Assembly (NCBI RefSeq): GCF_026151205.1
Contig: NC_087080.1
Span: forward strand, 5,560,797-5,624,796
Reading direction: 5' to 3'
Source: Bolinopsis microptera
Lineage: Eukaryota; Ctenophora; Tentaculata; Lobata; Bolinopsidae
Length of the DNA stretch: 64,000 nucleotides
Shown here: positions 9,401-21,200 of the stretch, piece by piece
Numbering within the stretch: the first letter of the stretch is position 1
Layout of the letters: every line of letters begins with the position of its first letter
Notes under the pieces: generated by a model
Told to the model about the DNA's origin: nothing
Databases searched by the model: none
Seen by the model: the letters and a program-made list of their open reading frames with translations, nothing else
Translations under genes and position numbers: made by a program

Positions 9401-12207
9401 CTGTGTCCCTTTCAGGTATGGTTCCAGCAGAGAAGAAGATCTCCGGAAAACTAAAGAAGCATTTCCATGAGATCGGAGCTCAGCCTCATCAACTTCTCAG
9501 AGAGTTTCAGAGGTTTGTGGATCATGTTTGTGAACGACAAAAGTTAAATTGTTACTGCTTATTCTTGGATACTGTTGATCGTATTCTGGAGAAAGATTGG
9601 ATGGTAAATCCTTTAAACCAGTCGTTTATCTCCTAGTACAACTATTACAGATCCAACTCACTACATAACTACCCTGAATATGTAACTAAACTATGTATGA
9701 TATGTTAAATATGTAAACTATGTAACCCCCACTCTCTCAGGTACAGAGAGCTCGTAATGAGACCAGCTGTACGAGATGAACTTGTAGCGGAGCGGGAAAC
9801 TCTGCTCGCACAGCTTCTCACCTACGTCCGCTCCCTCAAGGACGAGTTCAGCAAGCGCACGTCTGGTAATTAACTAATTAATTAATTATGTCGCTAAGTT
9901 CCGAAGTTAACATTATAAAATGCGAACAATAAAATATAATGGTCCGATCTGGAAATCACACCCACGATAGAGTTACAAGGCGCTCTACACAATTACTTTT
10001 GCCCCAATAACATGTCCTCTATAACATGTCCTCTATAACATGTCCTCAATAACATGTCCTCTATAACATGTCCTCTATAACATGTCCTCTATAACATGTC
10101 CTCTATAACATGTCCTCTATAACATGTCCTCTATAACATGTCCTCTATAACATGTCCTCTATAACATGTCCTCAATAACATGTCCTCTATAACATGTCCT
10201 CAATAACATGTCCCCAATAACATGTCCTCTATAACATGTCCTCAATAACATGTCCCCAATTACATGTCCTCTATAATATTAACCAGGGTACGGTAAAGAT
10301 AAGAGCACACTACAGACTGGTAAGAACCTGCCCGAACTGATTAACGTTGTGGTGTGGGTCCGACAGCTGATAGGGAGAGTCTCTGACACGAACAGCACTG
10401 CAGTGAATATCTTGGGAGATCTTCAGGGGTTCCAGAGCTTTACTGGGGAGTGCGGCGCGTTACAGCAGGAGATGTCTGCTTACATGAACGAACAGGTTAC
10501 ATATTTGAACACGTCCGGACGTTTTGGAACTTGTTTGAAATTCTCCTAAAATTTGCCCTTTTTGTCACAACATCCATAAGTGTTTTCGTTTACCTATTTC
10601 GTATACATATTTAAAGTCAAGTATCTGGTAACAATTTCATCGAAGGTTGAGATATGGGTGAGTGAAGTTGAGAACCTTCTGGAAGACACAGAGAACCCAC
10701 TAGCCCTTCAGATGGGTGGTAAACTCATGGACTTATCACATTCTGATGGTCAGTAGTTGTTAAATAATAATCACATTTCCATTTTAAAATTTTTACAGAG
10801 CTTGTTACCTTAAGTTATCAAGGTATGAGAGTAGTATCACTTCTTCATTAAAATTTGAATACGATACATATTTAATTGAATAAAATACATATTTAATTGA
10901 ATACAATACATATTTTATTTTAATTTGAATACACATAATATAACTGTTCCCAGGAAAGCTACGTGTATTCTACAGCGAGAGGCTAGTCTCCTTACTAAGA
11001 GAAGTAAGACAGCTCACTGCACTAGGATTTGTAATTCCCACTAAGATTCAGAGAGTAGCAGCTACTGCTCAGAAGTTCTACCGACATGGGGTGGTTTTGA
11101 AACAGGTGAGTTTGAGGTGGAGTTAAAGTGGTAAAAGTGGAGATAAATTGTTACAATCTGTTGCACGTGAAAACAAGTTTGAAATGTATCTGCGGATCTA
11201 GTTCTGTGATGGAAGTAGCCAAATAATGAGCTTTAAACGAACCAAGCAAGTTTTCATCCTTATTATTGAACTCAATTTAAAATTGAATTTTAAAAATCGC
11301 TAAAATACAAGCCAACCAGGTTGAGAATTTCTACAACTCGATAGACGAACAGATGCTGGAATGTCAGAAGCTGATGATGCTGGACAGTGCTGTTAGCTTT
11401 GAGGAGACTATTAAGAACCCTAAACCAGGAGTCAAGGGTAAAGGGAGTAAAGTTCAGGTAAGATTTGTGGACTGAATTATTGATATAATTAGTTGTATTA
11501 TTGATTTAAATTATCAATTTCGATTTTTCATTATAACATTCTCCATGAAATAAATTTTAGCATATAGTCATTGCTTCTTACTAGTCATGATCGGCGTTTG
11601 ATGTATAAAAACGATAAGAGCATGGCATTATTTTTTGTTCCATTGATTTGGAACTTTGATCAAATTATAATGATCTGGCAATGAATTGAAGCATGTTCTC
11701 ACAAGCTTAATTTGACATGTTATTATGAATAGAATAAATTTAATTTGGTAATTTAATTATTTAATTGTTTATTTAATGATTATTAATTAACTGACACACA
11801 GGTCACGTGGGATAATCCATCAGAGTTAGAGTCCTACATCAACAGACTGCAGGGTGCAGCTGACAGACTCACTATTGAGAACAGGAAACTTAGGAAATGT
11901 CATTTTGACATTGCTGACAAGGTCAGTTGAACTAAACACGGCCGTTTGTATTAAGATTTGAAAATTGTAAACATTTGCTCAAACTCGGTTAAATAATGAT
12001 ATTAGAAAAATCAAATTATTTACAAACTGTTGCCTCGTTAACGGTTCAAACGATTATGTTATATTACTGAAACTTTCTTCCATTTGACCGAGATACTTAT
12101 GTTTTAGGTGGTTAACCTGATGAGTATAGAATTGTTAAGACAACAGATGAGATGGAAGGAAAGTCTGAATGAGATAAGAGGAATCATGACCACACTTCAC
12201 CAACAAG
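6443..12207 (+). CDS. DYNC2H1: DYNC2H1 exons 1-16 (tail, residues 1-720)
   Basis: Exons: 6443-6602, 6799-6959, 7101-7229, 7363-7489, 7660-7810, 8096-8236, 8439-8552, 8735-8868, 9416-9512, 9741-9865, 10287-10495, 10646-10748, 10954-11105, 11320-11457, 11802-11921, 12108-12207. They encode the dimerisation and subunit-binding tail, with family words such as [15 protein letters not shown] and [10 protein letters not shown]. All donors are GT and all acceptors AG. The start is the ATG at 6443, followed by SEDDERYRF. Intron 10 is mostly a 14-bp minisatellite; intron 8 holds a 22-bp-arm hairpin at 9221-9285. Confidence 0.92.
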
Positions 12208-15200
12208 GTAATAAACTACAGTAAATCAGACAGTTCAAATACAATGTATATTTTATTTATCACTGTTCAGTAGTTCACTATTTTGCAAAACCCCAACTCA
12301 GTTTTACTATTTAAACCACTACTATAATTATAGTACCCGAGATCAGAATATACGTTTTTGCGATAAATTCCTTAGATATTAGAATAGACAAAACTAGCGA
12401 ACAACATCATAAGCAGTACAACAACGCACTACTATCAACCGTGTAGCTCAGATAACAATGCATGTTAGTTCACAAGATATAATAATATGGTAGAAATTAT
12501 AAATGAGTCTCTAAAATTGCGGCTGCAAGTCCTCTCTCTTGCTGGTTAACAATGTTTGGGGACTTGTAGCCGCAATTTTTATTTCCTCTCTTCAGTCTCA
12601 ATATCCCTCTAATGAATTTTCTCAGCCTGAGCATTCTCCAAAAGTAAAGGATTGGGTTGGCTGCTGAGTTTACTGCTAGGAGAACAGTGAATATGGCGTT
12701 ATTGTAGTACAACTGTGTATCAAACTGGTACACATTAAGGTACCACTCCCAGTTATCAGTGTACCTTGCGTATGTTTTTAAGATATAATCAACGACAAGG
12801 GGAACATTGCATACTCCATACACAAGAGCGAACAGTAAAATAGTTACTGTTGCCGTGTTTCTGGATTGCTGTAGCTCCTGTCCCTGTGCTATTTTATTTC
12901 TTCTTGTTAGCAACACAACAGCTGATATGATACAGCTTGTTGCAACTACGAACGCTGGAACTATGCACAATAAGTTACTGATGATCTCCAGGATAAGGAT
13001 AACAGTCCCGCCTGATTTGATAGACAATGCACAGCGTGCCAACCAAGGGGAGAATTCCGTATCCAGTTGAATATGAAATCCTATTCTCATAGCTGAAATT
13101 AGCGTTAAGTATACCACTATAGCTTTAAGTAGATTTCTTATTTTCTGCGGTTGGAAGGGTCTTATCAGTGACAATGTCCTAATTATAGACAAGCATAGCA
13201 CTAAGAAGACAATATGTAACACTGCTATTTGCCATAAGTAAAACCAGGCGTTACAGCTCAGGATCGTACCGAATACGATACCTCGACTTCTTTCTGACAA
13301 AGAAATTCCAACGGGGACTACTATCACACTGACGACTACATCATTTGCAGTTATCACCATGTAGATGACGCTGGAGATGTTTCTTTTCTTAGCCTTAAAA
13401 TACAGAAAGCTGACAATGTTTCCCACCGTCCCGAGAAGGAAGCACAGACAACAGATAGTCCCGTAGGTCACATCAGCTGCGTGGTTTCAGTAGTCCTCAT
13501 CATACCAATCTGGTTTTGTTGCTGTAATCCAGGTCGTTGAATATTCCATCCTGTGTACTGATATTATATGAATTAAATCGGGTGTAGGACACTAGGGTGG
13601 TACTTTCCTAATATACGAGGGCGAATCACATGACTCACTCAGATAAGCAAATAAAAGCCTAAATCAGTTTGACAATCGTTCACTCAACGGTTTGGTAATT
13701 TTTATGAATATAATAAAATACGTCAAATAAAATGACTAACATGATCTGGCTTAAGTTAAAAGTGATAACTTATTATCAGCAGGCCTATTTAGCAGTTTAC
13801 AAAGTTATTGAAACGAAAATAAGTACTAGTGATCGATTTAACTGAGAGGATTGATGGTTTGAAACTGAGTGAACACACCTCAGTTAAATTCGTCAGCCCA
13901 AAGTAAATACCCGTCCTGGTACGTGCTACTGTACCCCTGATCTAAACCTGGGTAACTGTAGCGTCAGCGACTGCGATATTTTGGAGACCAAGTTTGTCAC
14001 ATGAACATCTAGGCAGTGTGTGATTGGTCTAAGCACGTTACCAAACACCAAAATCTGCTGCTGAGTTGGCTGAGATATTTAAGGAAAATCTCTCAATTTC
14101 TGGCTGGTTTAAATCTGGGAGATTATTTGTCACATCAGTAAGTTTTGTTTCCAATTTACAGGTGAGTAGATCCAATTCTTCGAGCTAAGCTTTACCTCAG
14201 AACATCACAAACCCGTTTAATCGTATGTTTTGCTAGTAAAGTCAGATGTAAATAAATTATGGCGGGTAAAAAAATGATAAAATAAATTTGATCAATTAAC
14301 TTAATCTTATATCTGCTCACAGGTGTCTCTAAAGATAACATGAGACCATGGAGAATACACTGGGATAGACAGCTGTACAAGGCACTGGAACATCAGTATC
14401 AGATGGGCTTAGAGAACCTCAACAACAACCTATCTGAAATAAAGATTGAGGTTAGGATCCAGGATGATCTTATTTAATCTATGAATAAATCTCAGAAATA
14501 ACTTCTTAATTATTATTATTATATAACTTTATTCAAATCAAAAATAGAACATAAAGAACATCTTGATGACCTGATAAGTCACCAAGAGAAAAATAACACA
14601 GAATAAACTAAATCATGCTTAACTCTCTCCATGCTTTTCTATCTGTCGCTAAAAATCTTAAATGGTATAAATCGTCTGTATTTACAAGTCTAAAGTTTCT
14701 ATCACTTAAATCGTTCAAAATAGTTTTTAACAAGTTTGACTGGTGTCGTCCGACTCTACCTCTCATCAAACTCTGACTCTCTACAGCAAAATGTAAGGCA
14801 AGCTGGGCAGGTGAGTTATTATCACTGCGGAGGATGTGACCGAGCATTCTCCACCGTGCACGAGCAACACGCTCACTTAGTGGTACAACTTCGCAGCGTT
14901 TGTATAGAGTCACATTTCGTATGACATTAGGGTAGGTCATGCCGATGATCGTACGGAGATGATTCCTGTGGCAGACATCAAGTTTTTGAAGGAGTTGTTT
15001 AGATGTTGCCCAACTGTTGCAATTATACATCAGTATTGAAACAACTTGTGCTTCATATATCTTGAGTCGAATCTTCAAGGGTATACGTCTACCTTGTTCC
15101 CAGACTTTTTTGTAGTTCTGAAAAGCAATGTTAGCAAGTATACATCGTCTCTTGACATCTTCGATGCTACACAACTTAGAGCCTAAAGAGATAGATGACC

Positions 15201-18200
15201 TCCAAGGTTCTCTACCTCTGAGTGTTTCTCCTTTGTTATCAACCTCGTTCTTGCCGGCCAGATAGAAGTGGGTGAACTCGGTTTTTGACTCATTGACAAA
15301 AAGATTCCACTCTTCCAATATCTCTTTACATATTGGCAACAAAGACTCCAAATTGCTTTTATCCTCATCAGTAAAATCAACATCATCTGCGTACTCCCAC
15401 TCGAGGGGTAACAGATTCTCAGCTATGGGAGGGTTAGGTCTTAGATAGGACATAACAGCACGCAGGTGGTAAAGTGCTGCTGCCAGATATAGAGTGAACA
15501 AGTTTCCAGACAAACTGTCGCCTTGAAAAGCTCCAATCATGACAATAAACTCTCCCGATATTGTTGAGTTCACTTTGATCTTCAGGTCAGTATTTGCGAG
15601 CAAATACCTTACCAGTCGAATGTCATCCTCACTACAACCAGCATCAGCTAAAATGTCAAGTAATACCGACCTCTTTATGGTATCAAAAGCAGAGGACATG
15701 TCAATGCCCATCTTATGAAGAGACCAGCGTTTTTCCTTGACAACTGATACTAGTATTCGCTGGGTCCAAACGATATTTGCACAACTATGGCCAGGTTTAT
15801 AGGCATTCTGCCAAGGACCAGTGTACTGAGATACTTGCCTTTGGATGCGCTTTAAGACTATCATGGACAATATCTTTCTAGTACCGTTAAGTAGGCAAAG
15901 TGGGCGCAAACTCTTAGGGGGGCCTAGTGGCTTTCCAGGTTTTTGGAGCGGAGTAAGGTATCCCTCTGTGAAAGAAGGTACATGTTCATGGAGCTCAAAA
16001 GATCGATTAGTAAGTTGTGCAAATGTGGAATAAAAGATTTCAGGAGAGTGTTTGAGGAACTCGTTTGGGATCCCATCTGGTCCAACAGCTTTACCGTTCT
16101 TGAGTTTCTTGGCCGCAAGCTCAACTTCAAACGCTGTAATGGGGTTTTGAAGGGGCCTAGGGTTACCTGTGAACGGTTGTAGTGGTGGTTCACTGTCAGG
16201 TCCAGTGTAGTGTTCTTCAAAGTACTGGCGAATGATTTCAGCCTTGTCTCGTTCATTATCTACCAGTTGGTTGTCAGTGTTGAAAACAGACACAGAGCCT
16301 GCACCCATTTTCTGTTTGCCTGATAGTTGACGAGCAGCTTCAAACATTCTCCGTCCTTCGTCTATGGTGGCTATAGAGTCAGCTAGGCTGTTTGCTAACT
16401 CAACTCTCAATGTTTTCAACCGTTTAGTAATGTCATTAGAGAGCCTGTTGATTTTAGCTCTGAGAGCTGTCCTGTCTCTGTATTCGTTGTTGTTCAGTTG
16501 TTGTAAAAGTTGTTTCCTTTCTTCAGACATGCTAAACAACTTGACTGTCAGAGGAATGATTCCTCTTTCGCTGTGGCTCGCGAAAACCCACAGTGGAAAC
16601 AGCAGCTTCTTTAACTACACCAAAAAGCATATCAAATTGCTGTTCCGTGTTGTTGGAGCTAAAGTCAGGATCTGATACAGTTTGCTCAAGTATCTGATGA
16701 AGTTCTTGCTGATATTCTTGTTGAGCTTGTTTGCTTCCAATCAAGGTTGTTGTGTTATAACTCTTCTGAAATGCTCTGCTCTCCCTGTACAAATTGAAGC
16801 GCTGCGAAAAATCTGCCTTGGCAACAACAAGTTTGTGGTCACTGCGGTGCTTTGTACCTGCATATGACCTGGCATCAGTTAGCAGTGCCTTGCTTCTGGA
16901 CTTGCAGAGTATGAAGTCAATCTGTTGGAAATAAGGTTTACTTTTCCTGGTTGCTCGATCCCGAATCCAACCAGTCCGTGTGGTAATGTGTCTGCTTCTA
17001 TGGGAGAATGAAGTGTTGGCAGCAAACAGGCCATTAGCAGTGAGAAAGTGTAGCAACCTTTCACCGTTTTCATTCCTCCTCCCAACACCATGTCTACCAA
17101 TATTCACTTGTAAACCATTTTCTACATCAACAGGGCTTCTTTTGCCAAGTTTGGCATTAAAGTCACCTAACATCCATACTTCAAATCTAGCAGGAACACT
17201 GATAGCCTCGAGTAGCTCATCATAAAATTGGGTCGCTAATCGGGGATTCTGAACTGATTTGGGATTCGTAGGGCTGTAACAATTAACAATTCTGATATGA
17301 CAAGGTGGTTGATCCACCCTTTTAGCACTTAATTTAAAGTCCATATAAACAACTCTGTCACTGATCTGATGATGAGATACTATACATTCCAAAAAACGCT
17401 TGTTAACAATAAACCCAAGTCCACCGTGTCTATCGTGTCTCTGATCAAACAAAAACAATCGATGATGTCCGGGGAGTGTTGTTTCCAAGTATTCACGTGT
17501 CTTGGTCTCCTGAAGTGCTAAAATGTCTAAGTTATATCTGTCAATGTCCTCTGCAACGAAGTGTTGCCTGTATGTGGTCGATAGACCGCAAACATTCCAT
17601 GTCCCAAAATTGAGTGTCGTAGCCATGATGAAAAGAGTAGCGTAGACTAAGAATCCTGCGATCTTCCTCGAGGCGTTAAACGTACTGACTTTTGCAGTCA
17701 TGCGGACCCGTTACAGTCACACACCATCCTAAAACTTCTTAAACTGCTCAAAATTGTCACTTATCTACTGAAAACGAAATCACAAGTTAATTCTGATGTT
17801 TGTCTCCACAGATAGTGTACCGGCAAGGCCAGCTCGGGTTCAGACCACCACTAGAAGAAGTAAAAGCCAAGTATTATCGGGAGATGAAGAAGTTTCTTTG
17901 TATCCCCAACCACTTCAAAGGACTGGACGCTCCGATTAGGTAATGTTTCATAGGTTCAAATTGCGGCAACGCTCACTATTGTATGTTTTAAACTGCTAGT
18001 TAATCTATCTTACAAAAGGTTACTAAATCGAAAAAGAAAGTGACGTGATTTTGTTGCCAAGTTCAGCTGAAACTTCAAAATACTCCGTATAATTAACTGA
18101 ATTTTACAGTAACGAGGAAGGGAAGGTGATTTTCCCTGCTATAATCGACAGAAATGCAACTCATTTCTTCACTGTATACTCTAAAGCTGAATTCTTATTC

Positions 18201-21200
18201 CAGGTATTCCTCTCTTCCTGATTATTTAATTAAATAAACTAAGCCAAAACTCGAACGAAATATTTGCGTAGTTAATCAAAGATAAACGCTAGTATACGCG
18301 GATATAGTAATAATATATCCTATTACATGGCTTATTTCCTCAACCATTGCCGCGAAATAAAAACCAGACTTACCCCAGAGGCTGGCTAAAGTGCTGGATC
18401 AGTTCAAACCGTGGGTAGTGTTGGGTAATATTGATATAGAGATGATGATAGGAGAGACCCTCACAACTACCACTGACTGGGAACTGAACTTCAAGGCTCT
18501 GAAACAGAAGGGAAGAGAAGCTGAGCGACTGCCCAGGTAAGGAAACTAAATAATTTGTTTATATAGGGTCTAACGGCTAACAGAAGCATAATTCTTTGAT
18601 AGTCGACTGTCGAGTAACTTCGATAAGTTTTTTTTGTCAACCTTGAATTAATTAGTTTTTTGTTGACAAACAAAGGCTGCTACTGAGGATTTTCTTGCTC
18701 AAAGTACCTAATTAAAGAAGGTAAATCTAAACCGGCCGGGTGGTGTAGTGGTAACACGATCGCCTCCCAAGCAGAAGACCCGGGTTCAAATCCGGTCGGA
18801 TGCAAGTCGGCCAGTTACCAAGCTGTGATTTGGTACAGCTTCGGCTGGTGATACACACCCTCTGGCTCGTAGGATAATCCCCTTACAGCTAGTATAGTGC
18901 CTCGGCACAGAGTGGCTTAGGGTTACTGAAAATGAGATAAGCACCTCAGGCCATCCCAACGTTCGGGAGAGACCTGCCCTTGTATCTTGTTGTGTAAATC
19001 TAAACCCCACCTATAACTCAACTCATCTCCCCCAGTGAGATAAAGGTAGACTGCCTGACAGTCAGCACAGCTCCAGTTAAAGCCACTATAGATGACCACA
19101 TTCAGACTCTAATGGACACTCTGCTGTTGACTCTGAGACGCAGTGCCATGTCTGACATCAACACTATTGACAAGTTCATTATTGATGGCATGGACATTCT
19201 CACCACACGTCCTCAAACCGTAAGATATCTTTTTTAAACTTGGAGGTTGTGATTTTTCCTTGGTCTTCTCTGGAGAAGATAAAGTAGCATAGGTCGTAGA
19301 TTCGATTCTTGTTTACGTTAATTAACATCATCTGAATCATTATATATTAAGTAATTGTTCTTGTTATAAGATGTGTTGTTTACAGTTATATTGCAGGTTG
19401 AAGAAGTGGGAGCAGCTAACAAAGAACACGCAGCACTAACCGCTAATAAACCTTCTGTACAGCCCCTTTTCAAGGTTAGTAGTAATTTGCCTGAGGAAAT
19501 TACCAGTTTTTGTTTACAAAGTTTCTTAATTCCTTATTTAATTCCACAGCTAACAAATTGTCAAAGATACTGAAGCAGCGCCAATTGAAAATGTCCTTTA
19601 CAATTTTGAGTGAAATCACAAGATGTTAACCTGTGTTTGAAATGACCAGGAAGCGGATACGAAGAACAGGCTGCTCCGGAGCGTAGCAGGAAGTGGGGTG
19701 GAACAAATAACAGAGCTCCAGACGAAGTGGGACAAGCTGGAGCTCTTGATGGAAAGTCACGAACTTATGATCAAGGAACAGGTAACTTAAGGCTAAGCAT
19801 TCTGTATAAAAACCTTTAAATTATCAGGTCACGTGTTTCTGTTTTAGTGAAGTGTTGTCCTACATTCTGGTTCTAGTTGTTCTAGTTGAACAAGTTATCG
19901 AACTAGAGGAAGCACAGAGAAATAATTATCTGAATTAGATAATTACTGATTAATTAATTACTCACAATTTCTAGGTGGAGGTTATGAGAGGCAACACGAA
20001 GGCCCACGTTAAGAAGTTTGCAAGTCAGCTCTCTAAGTTCACTGCTCGGTGGAATCAACTGAAACCCAAGAATATAGACCTTGAAGGCGATGCACTTGTG
20101 AGTACTCAGCTGCTTTTATTTTACAGCTTGAACAAAAATTATAAAAATATCATTCCACGTTTAAGGATTGTAAGAGAATCTAAATGTAAATGTGAACTAT
20201 TGTGAAATTTTCAGAAAACAATAGACGGTTTGAAAGAAAGACGATTAGAGTTCCAGGAAGTGAAAGAAGCGTATGGGAAGATAGTGGAAGAGTGTGAACA
20301 CTTTGGTCTCAAACCACCACCATCTGATTCTATTGATCAGCTTGACACCCAACTTACCGAGCATGTAACTAGATTCTTATTATAATTAGAAATCTTTCTA
20401 AATCGTAAGGGACCTTACTCTCAAATTTACAGTTGAATTGACAAAGTAATAAATTGGTTTATTGTTTAACCTCTAACACTTATTTACACCCACGGTCTCA
20501 CGTGTAAGCCAGGGAGAACATGCCTGAACTTTTCATTGACACTGTCTCTCTCAGGAGAAGATGTGGGCGCTATACGAGGAGTATTCCAGTGAAATGAAGA
20601 AACTGGTGCAGGAGGACTGGGTCTCCTTCAGAGGATCACTCCATCAACTTGAGGACCTCATGATATCCTGGTCCGAGAAAATGAGGAATGAGATCAAGGC
20701 TCAGGGTGAACCAACTCCTATGATAGTCAAGATTCAAAAAGAGGTATGGGTGGTCAAATTTGTATAAACTTGTGTATTTGGTCTACTTTTTGCTTACCTT
20801 AAAATTTGTATCTGAAATATTACATCGAAAGAAGAAAAAGCTAAAAACATTCCAAATATTGACTAAAATTATCTGTTCTGGAATAATAAGTATACTGCTT
20901 AGTAAAAACGTATTGTTTAGATAGAGAAGACACAGGACGTTATACCTTACCTAAAGTACGTCAGAGGAGAACATCTTTCAAATAATCACTGGGTCGAACT
21001 CTACAGAATTATTGGTAAGTTAAAGTACATCGTGTACCAACTCTAGAGACCTAGAGAGAGGCTCCAAGTGCTTTAATATTAGCTACATTCACAATAATTT
21101 ATACTGGAATACTGAATCCTAACAAGGACATATTGCACTTAAATTCACCGTTAATATATCTCACTCATTATCACTCATTAAACTTCCATTAAACAGGTCT

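Larger units (their letters stand above)
14510..17732 (-). mobile_element. RTE-like LINE insertion, 3.2 kb, 10-bp target-site duplication
   Basis: The element lies antisense in DYNC2H1 intron 17. It is bounded by the direct repeat AACTTCTTAA at 14500-14509 and 17733-17742. On its own strand it has a short 5' leader (about 31 bases before the first ATG), an endonuclease frame, a reverse transcriptase frame, a 3' UTR under 100 bases and a TAA/ATA-rich microsatellite tail (about 14510-14523). The compact size and C-terminal RMLGHILR...GRVGRHQ region resemble RTE-type elements; the clade call is an inference. It appears nearly intact and recent. Confidence 0.85.

Noticed and set aside
10002-10276. 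CRISPR-like array
   Set aside because: The 14-bp repeats are contiguous with no unique spacers and lie in an animal intron.
18734-18805. A functional tRNA-Gly(CCC) gene
   Set aside because: A and B boxes are good, but the acceptor and T stems do not pair properly, a 190-bp body follows, and a 13-bp direct repeat flanks the whole unit. It is a SINE head.
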